Shown: positions 26,094 to 39,235, numbered from the stretch's first letter. The stretch: DNA of 64,000 nucleotides from Gp6-AA40 sp963741135 (GCA_963741135.1 CAVUHC010000002.1:1-64000), one strand, 5' to 3'. The notes: generated by a model not told the origin, from the sequence alone. Numbers and translations are program-made.

Positions 26094-28474
26094 TTCAGCC
26101 AGGTCGACCGGCCAATCCCCGAGGCCGCACCGCGCTCCATTGAGCCCCGTCGGCGGCGACCGAGCGGCGAGCGGATGACACGTGCGCGGGGCTCGCGCGC
26201 CTTCGAAACGTCACGGGCCTCGTAGTACGAATAGCCCGAGTCCACATAGTCCGAGTAGTAGTAGCCGTGGGCCTCGACGTTGACCTTGTTCAGCACTCCG
26301 CCGAGGAACCGCGCACGGCCATTGGCCAGGTGCTGGACCGCAGTTTTGGCCGCATGCCGACTGGCCATCTCAGCCTCAACCACGAAAACTACCCCCGACG
26401 CGACGTGTGCCGCCACGACGGCGTCGGTGACCACCATCACCGGCGGGGTGTCGATGACGATGTAGTCGAAGTGCTCGCCCAGCGATCGGAGGAGGTCACG
26501 GAACTGTCTCGACGCCAGCAATTCCGCAGGGTTCGGTGGAATGTGCCCGGACGCCATCACCCACAGGCCGGGGACGTCGCTCTTCTTCATCGACTCGCTC
26601 GGCTTGGCATTGCCCACCAGCACGTTCGATAGCCCGGGCTCTCGTTGACACTTGAACACGTCATGCACACCGGGCCGCCGCATGTCCGCATCAACCAGCA
26701 GGGTTCGTTCACCAGCCATGGCAAACCCGGTCGCCAGGTTGCTCGCCACAGTGGTCTTTCCTTCACCGGGTCCGGTGCTCGTCACGACGAGCGTCCGCGG
26801 TCCCTCCTCGGCAAAGGAAAAGAGGACGTTCGTGCGGAGGGCGCGGAACGCCTCCGCAAAATTCTGCGGTACACCGTTGCTGATGAGTGGTTCTGAACCG
26901 TGCCAAGTCTTTCCGAGCGTGGGAATCAGCCCGAGCGGAGACAGTCCGAGATGGGTCGTCAGCTCGTCTGGTGACTTGATGCGGCTGTCCATGTACTCGA
27001 AGAAGAATGCCAGACCGCACGCGAAAACGATGCCGCTGAGCAGCGCCAGCGACAGGTTGAGGAGGGGCTGCGGAGTCACCGGCTTGCGCGGCCGTTCTGC
27101 CTGATCGACGACGCGGACGTTGCTCGCCTTCAACTCACCGGCGATGCCGGTCTCCTTGGCACGCTGCAGGAGGCCGTCGTACATCTGGCGACTGCTCTTC
27201 ACGTCGCGGTCGAGGACGCTGTAATCGATCGCCTTGCGATTCATCGCCTGCGCCTCGAGTTTCTGCTGGTCCAGGGCGGCAATGAGGCTCCGCTCCTGGG
27301 TCAGCGCCGCCTCGTACTCGGTGCGTATGGCCTGCCCGACGTTCGCAATCTCCCCCTGCAGCTTTGCCTGCGCGGTCTGGATCGCCGACTGGATCTTGAT
27401 CATCTCCGGATGGCGATCGCCGAGCTTGTCGGCCAATTGCGCCTGTTCCCGCTGCAGGTTCGCCAACTCGCTTTTCTGTTGCTGGATGAACTGATTCGCC
27501 AGGATGGCGGGGAACGTATCGAGCGCTGCCTGGTTGTTCCCGATGGCTGTGATCTGCCGATAGACCGCCTCCTTCTGCAGGCGCTCGGTCTTCGCCTTCG
27601 TCACGGCAGCGTTCAGGTCTCCCAGTTTCTGTACGACGATGTTTTCACGATCCTCGAGCGGAATCGCGTCGTGCTGTTCCCGATACTGCTGCAGCGCCGC
27701 TTCAGCCTTCTCGACCTGGGCGCGCTGCTCGGCAAGGCGATCCTCCAACCAGCTCGTCGCTTCCTTTGACGCGCCGAACTTGTAGTCGAGATTCTGATCG
27801 ATGTAGGCCTTCGCCAGTACGTTCGCCACACGCGTGGCAACGTCTGGATCTGACGAGCGGAATGTCACATCGACAAGACGGCTGTTGCGAATGGGGGCAA
27901 TCGTCAGCTGTTCGAGGAACAGATCAATCGCGCGCGACTGCGCCAGCGTCTCGGTGACGCCCGCGGAGCGCCCTGGACCCGGCTCGTGCCCGAGCGCGGT
28001 CCAGACCGATGATGCGGCGCGCTCGAAAATCCCGCCTATTTCCCATCGCGAGTCCTGAAGCAGCGGAGACTGCCAGAGTCCCAGCGTGTCGATCGTCTTC
28101 CGGGCGAGCGCCCGGCTCTGGAGGATGGTGTACTGAGTCTGGTAGTAGTCAGCTTTCGATGCCCCCTCCTCGATGACTTCCTTGAAGCTGACGACGTTGG
28201 GGTCATCGCTCTCGATCAACAGCCTCGTTCGCGCTTCGTATCGAGGCGTGACTGTGAACGTATAGACGAGCACGCCCAAGAAAATGACCAGGAACGCCGT
28301 GGCAGCCGTCCAGCGGCGCATATACAGCACCTTCACGTAGTCCAGCAGATGCACGTCGTCGACGCCGTCGCTCACGACGGGAGGGCCGGGGGGCGGAGCA
28401 CCGCCGGCCTGCGCGGCGCTTCCCGATCGTGGACGCTCGGGGACGACGGAGTCGAGATGCTGAAGCTCGCTCAT
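26090..28474 (-). CDS. Polysaccharide co-polymerase and tyrosine autokinase (Wzc/GumC-type)
   Basis: The protein has 794 residues. Two membrane segments (about 53-75 and 470-495) flank a Wzz domain and long coiled coil (about 200-420). The cytoplasmic BY-kinase domain follows, with Walker A TGPGEGKTTVASN (about 563-575), A' motif LLVDADMRRPG (about 595) and Walker B YIVIDTPPV (about 675). The C-terminus has a tyrosine cluster, YYYSDYVDSGYSYY (about 735-750), the usual autophosphorylation site. Such proteins control chain length and export by phosphorylation cycles with Wza. The start ATG overlaps the upstream stop by one base (TAATG). Confidence 0.93.
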   Translation of the reverse strand: MSELQHLDSVVPERPRSGSAAQAGGAPPPGPPVVSDGVDDVHLLDYVKVLYMRRWTAATAFLVIFLGVLVYTFTVTPRYEARTRLLIESDDPNVVSFKEVIEEGASKADYYQTQYTILQSRALARKTIDTLGLWQSPLLQDSRWEIGGIFERAASSVWTALGHEPGPGRSAGVTETLAQSRAIDLFLEQLTIAPIRNSRLVDVTFRSSDPDVATRVANVLAKAYIDQNLDYKFGASKEATSWLEDRLAEQRAQVEKAEAALQQYREQHDAIPLEDRENIVVQKLGDLNAAVTKAKTERLQKEAVYRQITAIGNNQAALDTFPAILANQFIQQQKSELANLQREQAQLADKLGDRHPEMIKIQSAIQTAQAKLQGEIANVGQAIRTEYEAALTQERSLIAALDQQKLEAQAMNRKAIDYSVLDRDVKSSRQMYDGLLQRAKETGIAGELKASNVRVVDQAERPRKPVTPQPLLNLSLALLSGIVFACGLAFFFEYMDSRIKSPDELTTHLGLSPLGLIPTLGKTWHGSEPLISNGVPQNFAEAFRALRTNVLFSFAEEGPRTLVVTSTGPGEGKTTVASNLATGFAMAGERTLLVDADMRRPGVHDVFKCQREPGLSNVLVGNAKPSESMKKSDVPGLWVMASGHIPPNPAELLASRQFRDLLRSLGEHFDYIVIDTPPVMVVTDAVVAAHVASGVVFVVEAEMASRHAAKTAVQHLANGRARFLGGVLNKVNVEAHGYYYSDYVDSGYSYYEARDVSKAREPRARVIRSPLGRRRRGSMERGAASGIGRSTWLK

Positions 28475-29325
28475 TAGAAGAACCTTTCCGGAACGATGAT
28501 CGTGTCGCCCGGCTGGACGACGTCCTCGGGCGTCGCTTTCAGCTCGGTCCTCTTGCCCGCGACGACGCGCGCGATGCGGATCCGTCCGGTGGCACCTCGA
28601 TCGGTGACGCCGCCGGCGAGCGAGAGGGCCTGAAGCACCGTCGTGCCTTTTCGCAAGGGAAAGCCACCAGGATCTTTCACTTGGCCGAACACGTACACGA
28701 GTTCGGCCCGCGGGATGAAGATCGTGTCGCTGTCGCGAAGCTGCGCGTTCTGAGACAGGCGGCCACTCTGGAGCTCTTTGATGTCGACGTGGATGACCTC
28801 GGCGGCGGGCTCCCGTTCGGGCGAGAGCGGGCCGTCGACCTTGGCCGCAGTCCGTGACCGCACGATCAGCACCTCGCCGGCGGCGTTCTCGGTCGTCGAT
28901 CCCGCCCGCGCCAGCGCTTCGATCAACGTGGTGTCACCGGTGAGCGGGTAGGTGCCTGGCATCCGCACCTCACCAACGACGAACACTCGCTGACTTCGGT
29001 ACTGTTCGACCGCGACACTCACTTGCGGGTTCTTGAAGAACCCGTTCGACAGCTCCTTCCGCAACGCTTCCTCGACGCTCCGCAGCGTCAGGCCGCCTGC
29101 CTTGACGCGCCCGATCAGCGGAAACGTGAAGGTGCCATCGGCCTCGACGGTGTACTTTCCACTCAGGTCCTGCTGATCGAAGAGCGAGATCATCAGTACG
29201 TCTTGAGGCCCGACGACGTAGTTGTTGACTTGCCCGTGGAGTTGGCCGCCCGTGAACGCGAGGATGAGAAAAGTCGCCCATGCAGGGACAACGCGCAGCC
29301 GAAAAAGAGATCGTTCAGCGTCCAT
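28474..29325 (-). CDS. Polysaccharide export protein (Wza-like, PES and SLBB domains)
   Basis: This 283-residue protein has a hydrophobic N-terminal segment (about 13-30) that serves as a signal. The polysaccharide export domain starts NYVVGPQDVLMISLFDQQDL (about 36), followed by two SLBB-like segments (RVFVVGEVRMPGTYPLTGDT at about 115 and VYVFGQVKDPGGFPLRKGTT at about 215). It would form the periplasmic and outer-membrane channel that works with the autokinase. No lipobox Cys is visible. It overlaps the preceding gene's stop by 11 bp. Confidence 0.92.
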   Translation of the reverse strand: MDAERSLFRLRVVPAWATFLILAFTGGQLHGQVNNYVVGPQDVLMISLFDQQDLSGKYTVEADGTFTFPLIGRVKAGGLTLRSVEEALRKELSNGFFKNPQVSVAVEQYRSQRVFVVGEVRMPGTYPLTGDTTLIEALARAGSTTENAAGEVLIVRSRTAAKVDGPLSPEREPAAEVIHVDIKELQSGRLSQNAQLRDSDTIFIPRAELVYVFGQVKDPGGFPLRKGTTVLQALSLAGGVTDRGATGRIRIARVVAGKRTELKATPEDVVQPGDTIIVPERFF

Positions 29326-30533
29326 ATGTCACCGAGATACCGGTTCGATAACCCAGATAATCGCGCCGCTGAACCGGTGATTCACGGCGCTCCCGATCGA
29401 CGTTGAAACTAATCCGCATGTCACGCCCCATCCGGTATCCCACGCCGACGCCGATCACCCGAACACGGTCGATCCTGTTGCGGATGAGGTCCGAGATGCC
29501 CTCGACACCGCGATACGCGAGCCGCTGGACGCCGATGCGCCCCTGGGTGTCCCACCGCTGAGTGAGGCGCGGTGTCACGGCAGCGGTTGCCCCGGTCAGG
29601 AGGAAGTACGGATAGGCGAACTCGATTGAGTAGTTGACGTCACGTTCGGTGGCGACCTCCACGTGCGTACGTCCTTTGATCGTCGAACCGACGGCCACCG
29701 ACGCAACGAGGCCCGAATAGTCCGGCGTCGTGCCGTGGCCGTTCAGCGCACGATACCCGACTCGTCCGCGGCCTGAGATCAGCGCGAACGGTGTCAGATC
29801 GAACCCGGTCTCGACACGCACGCTGTTGCTGTTGCGAGACGGAATGAACTCGAACCCATCACGAATGGTCTGCGTGGACGCCACGAACGTGGTCAGCGGT
29901 GTCAGGTCGTAGCGCAGGTCGAGGCCGACCGACTCACTCCGACGATTCAGCACTTCTTGAATGCTGGTGCCGAGAAACACGGCGTCGGCATCGTGCTCGG
30001 TACTGGGTGCGATGGGCACTTGCGAGCACGCGCGTCCGGCCAGTGAGACGGGCCTCGACGCCGGCGCCCACATCCCTGGCCACTCGCCTGAACCGGAGAT
30101 CGATTTCGTAGCCGAACCGCTGGCGACCGGACGACAGTGAGGCGCCGACCCACGGCGTGATGCGAGTGCCGCGAAATTCGAGCCTGGAATCTATGGCGGT
30201 GTCAGCGCTGCGTTCGCTCGAGTACTGGTGAAAGTACACGAGGTTGCTGCGCGCCATGACCTGCAGCCGGGCGCGGCGCACGCGCAGCGACGCGTCCACC
30301 TGCGGTGAAACGGTAAAGGTGAAGTCCCCCTTCGGATCGTCGACGTCATTGAAAACGTTCGTATCGATCCCAAGGTTCGTCAGCGCCACAGAAGGTGTGA
30401 GACCGAGCGGGCCGAACTGCACTCGCGCGCGGGCAGCGCCCGGATCCGGCGCCGTGGACTGCGCGCCCGCCCGCGAGGCCGCGGCGCAGACGCACGTCAT
30501 GATCACGAGGAGTAGCCCGACACGCCCGGTCAT
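29315..30533 (-). CDS. Outer-membrane beta-barrel protein of the EPS operon, frameshifted near 30000
   Basis: The ATG at 30533 follows AGGGGAG and opens a signal peptide (GLLLVIMTCVCAAASRAGA). The mature part alternates as a beta-barrel: ALTNLGIDTNVFNDVDDP, LRVRRARLQVMARSNLVYFH, then after the frameshift DLRYDLTPLTTFVAS, down to a terminal DYLGYRTGISVTYGR. Removing one base of the GG at 29999-30000 joins HRTQY to EHDADAVFLGTS and gives about 405 residues. Similar barrels often accompany Wza/Wzc genes in exosortase-type EPS loci and may help secretion. The shift may be a base-calling error, because both halves are well preserved. Confidence 0.75.
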
Positions 30534-30588
30534 CTCCACGCTCCCCTTGACACGGAGACGCCGGCGCGAGGCCCTCTCGCGGTTGCAG

Positions 30589-31278
30589 TCAGCGTGCAGT
30601 GCCGGACGGCTGCGCGACAAATATTCCGTCACCATCGGGATCGATCTCAACTCGCTGGACCGTTCCGTCGTCGGCGAAGACGAGGCGACGCGTCGCAGTT
30701 CCACGATAGGCGTCGTCAAAGGCCACCGACGTGACGCTCGATGGCGGCTCGCCAGGCGATCGGCTGGCGACAGGGCGATACAACTCCCACTTGTCGACGC
30801 GGCCGTCGCCGTCCGCATCCTCCTCGACGCGGGCCAGGATCCCGCCCGTGTAGAATTCGACGCGGTCGAAGCGGTTGTCGCGCCGCGTCGACACTTCGAT
30901 GCGCGTGATAATGTCGTCGTTGCCGTCGCCTTGGCCGTAGAACTCGAAGGCATCGATGATGCCATCGTTCTGACGGGAGACTCCCACCTTCACCAGGCGT
31001 CTGCCGGCGCCGTAGTACTCCCAACGGTCGACTGTGCCGTTTTCGTCGGTATCGAGCTCGATGTGGTCGATACGCGTGCCGTCCATCACGCTGACGGCAT
31101 CATTATGGCCGTTCTGATTCGCATCGAACGTGAGGCGGCGGAGCCGTCCGGTCGCGGCGTCGTAGTCAGCCTTCGGTCGATCGGCAGCCGTGGAATCGGC
31201 ACTGGAGCACCCGGCGACCAGGTTCGTGAGCGCGAGAGCACCAATGCACAGCGTGAAGAGAATCGGAGTGACGCGCAT
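30589..31278 (-). CDS. Lipoprotein with acidic, EF-hand-like DxDxDG repeats
   Basis: From the ATG at 31278, about 229 residues. The signal peptide ends in a lipobox, LVAGC (Cys about 23). The mature protein carries several Asp/Asn-rich loops, DANQNGHND, DTDENGTVD, DADGDGRVD and DPDGDGIF, of the thrombospondin type-3/EF-hand-like calcium-binding kind, each followed by a strand. It is first in the EPS operon, so a role in the envelope assembly of the polymer or in calcium-dependent binding is possible. No catalytic motif is visible. Upstream frame to 31380 precedes the signal and is not used. Confidence 0.75.
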   Translation of the reverse strand: MRVTPILFTLCIGALALTNLVAGCSSADSTAADRPKADYDAATGRLRRLTFDANQNGHNDAVSVMDGTRIDHIELDTDENGTVDRWEYYGAGRRLVKVGVSRQNDGIIDAFEFYGQGDGNDDIITRIEVSTRRDNRFDRVEFYTGGILARVEEDADGDGRVDKWELYRPVASRSPGEPPSSVTSVAFDDAYRGTATRRLVFADDGTVQRVEIDPDGDGIFVAQPSGTAR

Positions 31279-31395
31279 GACGCGTAGCTTTGCCCCTTGA
31301 CTCACAGTCCGCCGCGAGCCGCGACAATCGAATGTGCCGAAAGGCTGAAGGAGGGTGTGCCCGCGAGAGGTCGAAGGCACCCAGCCGCACGGCGC

Positions 31396-31423
31396 ATTGT
31401 ACGGGAGAGGTACCGAGAGTCAA
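31396..31423 (-). promoter_or_regulatory. Probable sigma-70 promoter of the EPS operon
   Basis: On the minus strand TTGACT (31418-31423), a 16-bp spacer and TACAAT (31396-31401) stand about 110 bp upstream of the lipoprotein ATG. All downstream genes to 12239 are on the same strand with overlaps or short gaps, so a single transcript of about 19 kb could start here. Confidence 0.5.
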
Positions 31424-31523
31424 CCTGGGAAAATAAGTTGGCGTCACCGAATCGCTGCACTTCTCACACTGCGCGCGCAGCAGCGCGTTCAGGGCCTTGA
31501 TCCCATCGGGCGAGAGAGACCTC

Positions 31524-33050
31524 TCATGGCGGGCCAAAGGCGAAGTGAGTGACGTACGGCCCCAAGTCGACGTGCGCAGAGGCCTCATCGAGGATGAGTC
31601 GATTGGCGATGTGGAGGTTGAGCAACCGGAAGTTGTCGATGTTCTGTGTGGCGCTCCGACCAACAAAGACATTGCGGAAGGGTCCGAAGTCGTCGAATGC
31701 CACGTGGTCGAACGTCACATCCCGGATTGAGCCGCTCCGGGGATCGACCATTCCATTGGCGGTTCCTCCCCAGGCGGTGAAGTCGATGCTGAAGCCTCCG
31801 AAGTTGGCGTATTCGCTCTTTTCCACCCTTACGTTTCGGATGGTGACCCCGCTGATGGCGACGAGGCCGTTCGAAGCAAAGAAACCGAAAGCCGTGCCCG
31901 TGACCACGCCGTCGACGTTCTCCACGAGCACGTTTCGTATGTACGCGGGGGAGACGTGCGGAACGATGCTCAAGAGATGACCGATCGGCCCGGTCCATTC
32001 GGTCGATGGCCGGTGATGAAAGACCGAGTTCTTGATCGTCACGCCATCGGTCGGACTCGCCACGCCATAGTTGAAGGAGTCGGTTCCAGAGCCCAACGCG
32101 ACGTTGTCGTCGGTGCTGAACACGAAGCAGTCGTCGATCGTGAAATTGCTCAGGTCCTCGATGTCGATCCCGTCGGAAAGGCGAGGCGCGTTGGCAATCA
32201 CCTTGATGTTCTTGACCCCCGAGTTGCGCGCCCCCACGACCCTCAGCGGTGTCGTGTACCCATCCAGAATCATGATGTCTTCGACCCAGAAATCATCGAC
32301 GTTGTGGGTGTGCACCAGATTGAAGAAGAGGCTCTGGTCCGTTCCGTTGCCATCGAGCACGCCGCGGCCGCTGATCCTGGCCCCGGTGGCGTTGACCACC
32401 GGAATCACGACGCGGCTGTCGAAGCAACAGCTCGTGTTCTTCGGAACGGCGAGTACTGCCCCCGGGGCAAGATAAAGATTGGCATTGCTCTTCAAGTAGA
32501 CGGAGGCAGAGATCTCATGGACCCCCGGGGCCACGTAGGCAACACCGCGTGCGGATGATGCTGCATCGATGGCCGCCTGCAGCGCCGACGCGCCGGTGCC
32601 GTAGTCCGCCATATTGAAGACGCCTGCCTCACCGGGAGTGGGATGTATTCGTTCAGGCGCGTCGGCGAAGATGAAGAGCTCCTCCGCCAGGTTGCTTACC
32701 TGGCGGAGCACCAGCTTTCGCGGTCCCGCGAGGGTGAAACGGATCTCGTGTCCGCTACGTGTCGATAGCACGGGATTCCGCAACGGGCTCAGGACATAGC
32801 TCAGGACCGCCTGGGCCACTGTCACTCGGACATCCGCTGTCCCCGAGAAAGCGAACCAGGCGATGCTCTTGCCGTTATAGAGCGTCACCGGGACCGAGGT
32901 TCCGTTGACGGAGACCGAAAAGGTAGGGCTCGCCGGGAGCCGTGGAATAGCCGGGTAGGCGACGACCACAGTGGGTGGCGAAGGCAGCGTTGCGCGGCTC
33001 CCATAACAGGCGGTGCCCATGGTGGAAGCGACCAATGTGAGCAGCGACAT
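31524..33050 (-). CDS. Secreted right-handed beta-helix polysaccharide hydrolase (GH28/GH49-like)
   Basis: From the ATG at 33050, about 508 residues begin with a hydrophobic signal (MSLLTLVASTMGTACYG). An N-terminal beta-sandwich (about 30-140) is followed by a parallel beta-helix with recurring strands: ARISGRGVLDGNG, DGIDIEDLSNFTIDDCFVFS, TDDNVALGSGTDSFNYG, VTIKNSVFHH. The two Asp-rich motifs, DGIDI and TDDNVAL, correspond to the catalytic acids of polygalacturonase and dextranase families. It may trim or degrade a polysaccharide, possibly the one made by the neighbouring operon, as other EPS loci carry such an enzyme. The frame is open to 33116 but the signal suggests 33050. Confidence 0.75.
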   Translation of the reverse strand: MSLLTLVASTMGTACYGSRATLPSPPTVVVAYPAIPRLPASPTFSVSVNGTSVPVTLYNGKSIAWFAFSGTADVRVTVAQAVLSYVLSPLRNPVLSTRSGHEIRFTLAGPRKLVLRQVSNLAEELFIFADAPERIHPTPGEAGVFNMADYGTGASALQAAIDAASSARGVAYVAPGVHEISASVYLKSNANLYLAPGAVLAVPKNTSCCFDSRVVIPVVNATGARISGRGVLDGNGTDQSLFFNLVHTHNVDDFWVEDIMILDGYTTPLRVVGARNSGVKNIKVIANAPRLSDGIDIEDLSNFTIDDCFVFSTDDNVALGSGTDSFNYGVASPTDGVTIKNSVFHHRPSTEWTGPIGHLLSIVPHVSPAYIRNVLVENVDGVVTGTAFGFFASNGLVAISGVTIRNVRVEKSEYANFGGFSIDFTAWGGTANGMVDPRSGSIRDVTFDHVAFDDFGPFRNVFVGRSATQNIDNFRLLNLHIANRLILDEASAHVDLGPYVTHFAFGPP

Positions 33051-33248
33051 GAACCTTCGAATGGTCGAAGCCCGGAGCGTCGTCTGCGTCTCGCCGCCTG
33101 GCACGCGCACATTCACCTCGCCGCTGCTGACGCCGTGTTGACACGCACCGTAGTCGATGGAGCAACGGCGTTACAATCCCCCCCGAGTCCCGCAGGTTGA
33201 ATCAAATTGTAGTGGGACGAGGTTCACCCCTCAACGAGGCCATCCGAC

Positions 33249-34592
33249 ATGCCTTTCGCGCACTGGGACAAGCTGCTCTACGGAATCGAGAGGGGCGAGT
33301 GCATCCTGTTCCTGGGCCCCGAGCTTCCAACGAAAGCTCCGAACGGTCTGGAGCAGGTTCCCGCGCAGTCCCTCGCCCGCCGGTTGTTGGGAGCGCTCGA
33401 CGACGAGAGGCTGACCGGCACTAATCCGCAGCCGGACGACCTGCCGTGGATCGCTCAACGCTATGTCGCGCAGGAGGACCAGCTCAGCCTCGAACGAGAG
33501 ATCGAGTTGTGGCACCAGGAGTGGCTGGAGCAACCGGCAACCGTTCACGACGACCTCGCGGCGCTTCCGTTTCGCCTCATCGTCACGACCGGGCTCGATC
33601 CGCTGATGGAAATCGCGCTCCGCCGCGCCGACAAAACGCCGGCGGTCGGGCGGTATCACTATCGCGGTCGCAACGAGGAACTGCTCCCCGAGGCGACAAT
33701 TGATGCGCCGGTACTGTTCCACCTGTACGGACGCGTGGACGAGGCGGCGTCGGTCATCCTCACCGAGATGCAGCTCCTCGACTTCCTTGCCCATCTCATC
33801 GCGCGCGACCCGCCCCTGCCCAACGATTTGAACGAGGCGCTGACCAACGGACGACTGTTTCTGTTCCTGGGCTTCGAGCTGAGACAGTGGTACTTGCGCA
33901 TCCTTTTCCACGTGCTCAAGGTGCTCCGCGCCGACAGCCGGGGCTTTGCCATCGAGGCTTTCGAGGAGAGTGCGGGCGGGGAGGCAAGCGTGACCGATCA
34001 CGCCATCCTGTTCTACCGCGACAACTTCAAGAAAATGGACATCTTCCACGCCAGTCCCGTGGATTTCGTCCGGGAGCTGCATCGTCGGTACGTGGACTCC
34101 GGTCGCCCGGCGCGTGCGACGATCCCTGCTTCGGCGGGCGATCGATCGGCTGCGGTTTCCGCGCCGGCCGGCGCCCCCACTGTGTTCATCTGCCACGCGA
34201 GTGAGGACAAGGAGAAGGCGAGCCAAGTGCACGAGGCGCTGAAGCGCGCAAGGCTGGAGCCGTGGCTCGACAAGGACGCCCTGAGGGGCGGCGACTGCTG
34301 GGACGACCTCATCGAGGCAACCATCGCGAAGGTCGACTACTTCGTCGTCCTGAACAGCAAGGCACTCGCCCTCAAGAGCCGCGAGGCCTCGTACGTCAAC
34401 AAAGAGATCAATCGAGCGCTCAAGGCCGACGAAATGCGTCTCGTCGGTCTCGGTCGCTTCATCGTGCCTGCCAGCATCGACGACACGCCGCTGCTCAAAC
34501 CGCTGAGCAAGTATCACGCTGTCGATCTCCGGTCACCTGATGGTCTGAGCGAGCTCGTCCGGGCCATCAAGCGTCAGGTCGGCGCAGCGTAG
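33249..34592 (+). CDS. SIR2-like/TIR fusion protein, candidate NAD-targeting defence effector
   Basis: This 447-residue protein starts at an ATG preceded by GAGG. Residues about 14-290 are a SIR2-like domain: ECILFLGPELP replaces the usual nucleotide-binding loop, VTTGLDPLMEIAL stands where active enzymes have a TTN-D motif, and FHLYGRVDE where they have a LHG motif. The catalytic His therefore appears to be Tyr. Residues about 308-447 are a TIR domain, PTVFICHASEDKEKASQVHE, WLDKDALRGGDCWDDLIEA and SYVNKEINRAL. TIR domains of this kind cleave NAD or make signalling derivatives when activated. A gap of 22 bp leads to the STAND gene, indicating an operon. An inactive SIR2 acting as sensor or scaffold is inferred. 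Confidence 0.88.
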   Translation: MPFAHWDKLLYGIERGECILFLGPELPTKAPNGLEQVPAQSLARRLLGALDDERLTGTNPQPDDLPWIAQRYVAQEDQLSLEREIELWHQEWLEQPATVHDDLAALPFRLIVTTGLDPLMEIALRRADKTPAVGRYHYRGRNEELLPEATIDAPVLFHLYGRVDEAASVILTEMQLLDFLAHLIARDPPLPNDLNEALTNGRLFLFLGFELRQWYLRILFHVLKVLRADSRGFAIEAFEESAGGEASVTDHAILFYRDNFKKMDIFHASPVDFVRELHRRYVDSGRPARATIPASAGDRSAAVSAPAGAPTVFICHASEDKEKASQVHEALKRARLEPWLDKDALRGGDCWDDLIEATIAKVDYFVVLNSKALALKSREASYVNKEINRALKADEMRLVGLGRFIVPASIDDTPLLKPLSKYHAVDLRSPDGLSELVRAIKRQVGAA

Positions 34593-34614
34593 TCGAAGGA
34601 TACGTCGAGGAACC

Positions 34615-37341
<2,727 letters not shown>

Positions 37342-37418
37342 TGCACCCAGTCCGATCGCGACGTGGGACCGATCGCCCTGGCCGGGCTGATGCTGGTTGA
37401 GACGGCTTCAGTGATCGC

Positions 37419-38976
37419 CTATGAGGCGGCGCAATCGACAACTCTGAGCTGAAATGCGCTGATGGTCACTCGCTGGCGGCAGGGCTTCGAGCCAGCTACC
37501 ACGATGAGATGCTCACCGACGGAGGCAACGACCCGACGGTCGGTCACCTCGCCCCTTCGCCGGCCGTCAATCGTGACCGGCATTTGGTCCGGCATCGAGC
37601 TGACCAACAGATACCCGACGGCCTGCTGCATCGTGAAGTGGCCAACCAACTGGGAGAGGAACTCCGAGAACGACAGCCGGCGTACCTCGCTCGGGGTGAT
37701 CTCCAAGCCGCCTGCCTGGTTTTGCCTGAGCGCCACCAGCATGATGCCGGCGCCGGCGGCCGCGCCGCCCGTCGCGCGTCGCCGCGACCGACCGTCGTCT
37801 CGGAGATCAAAGCAGTAGTGCGAGAGCAGGGCGACGAACACGCTCTGGATATCGCCGTCGTGGACCTGCTGTTGCCCGAGAAATTCGTCCAGAAGCACTC
37901 GGGTCTCGAGTACCGAACGCTGAATCAGGGCGCTCGCAGCCGGAGTGATCGGGACCCGAGTCTTCGCTTGCCAGTCGGCGAGGGCGCGATTCATCGTGCG
38001 TTGTACGTCGAACTGCGCAAGCGGGGGTTTGCTCACGCTCGCAACGATCTGATACCGGCCGGGCCTCACGCCGGTGATCCGTCGGGTCACGACGAACGTG
38101 CCCTGGCGCGTGACTTGACGCGGCTCTATCGTGATGGGTCGATCGATGTTCTCTACCCGCACCGTGGCCGCCGACCGGTTCAACATTGTCAGCTTCATTG
38201 GCTCCGTGATGCCGTTCAGCCCGAAGACGGTGACCGTCAGCGTGGCTCGCTGGCCGCCGATCAGTTGTTCGTTGGAGGCTTTCAGCCGGACCTCGAGCAC
38301 GCGCAGCGTCCCCTCGATGACCCGGTCGGCGAACGCGAAACGGACCGGGAGTGGCCCAGGGGGCGTCGCCGGCACGAGGAACGCAAGCTGTCGAGGAGAT
38401 GCGGCCAGCAGATCGGCCTGGGTCCCACCGACACTCACGGTCCTGCCGGTGATCCTGCCGTCGGACGGACCCCGGATCACGGCGTTCTTGCTGACCTCGC
38501 CGCTGGTTGGAAGCTCAAACGCCTCGGCCGGCGACGGCGCTGGGAGGTACTGGCGCTGGGACCGGATCGATCGGCAGAGACGCCTGCGACAGGAGCCGCC
38601 CTTCCCTGTCGCGCAGCAACAGCGCTCCAGAGCCCGTCCGAAGGGTGATCGGAATCAGCCATTCATAGCGGCGCCTCGAGACGGGTGTCTGCTGCCCTTG
38701 CCAATCCACCACGAAGCCGTTGAGCTGAGCGAGGTTCGCCTCTTTGGCCTGTGGCGTCGCCCCGGTCGGCTCGGCGAGGACCATGCCGGAAATCGTGTCT
38801 CCCGCCGCCGCATCGGACGAGACATGAACCCGAATGATGCCGCGAGGAGTTTCGAACGCAACAATGTGGACAGTGCCAGTCGTTTGAACACTGGCGTCCG
38901 CGGTCTGGGCTCGCGTGAACGTGGATGCGCTCGAGGCAAGCGCAACGACACTAGCGCAGACTCGGAGGAGTCGCAT
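37419..38976 (-). CDS. Exported protein with IPT/TIG-like and PEGA-like domains, frameshifted near 38543
   Basis: Two minus-strand segments belong to one gene. The 5' part starts with a signal peptide (MRLLRVCASVVALASSAS) at 38976 and runs to a stop at 38515. Dropping one base of the GGG at 38542-38544 moves to the frame that reads AFELPTSGEVSKNAVIRGPS and continues to 37419. The second part has an IPT/TIG-like domain (about 170-230), a segment with predicted helices, and a C-terminal PEGA-like region (MPVTIDGRRRGEVTDRR). The role is unknown. It is convergent with the defence operon, separated by 77 bp. Confidence 0.65.
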
Positions 38977-39235
38977 GTACCCTCTCATTTCTCGAAGGGG
39001 TTTTGTCTGCAAGTTATGTACACGAAGTCGGCGAAAACTACAACGCGCCGGCCAAGAGGCTGGTCGGAATCCATCCGCGAGGGTCTGTGGGATTCAAGGA
39101 CGGACACGACTTCCGTTGGACGCTTGATCGACGCCTGCGGTATAGTCCCGGCGGCAGCATCCTCGGCGTGGAGATCGACCCCGCTCCTCACAACCGACTC
39201 GCGTACGGACTCGGATCCGGCCCCGGAGGACCGAC

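Noticed and set aside
37509..38648. A 379-codon plus-strand frame
   Set aside because: It is antisense to the exported IPT/PEGA-type gene and shows no domain or signal; codon pattern fits a shadow.
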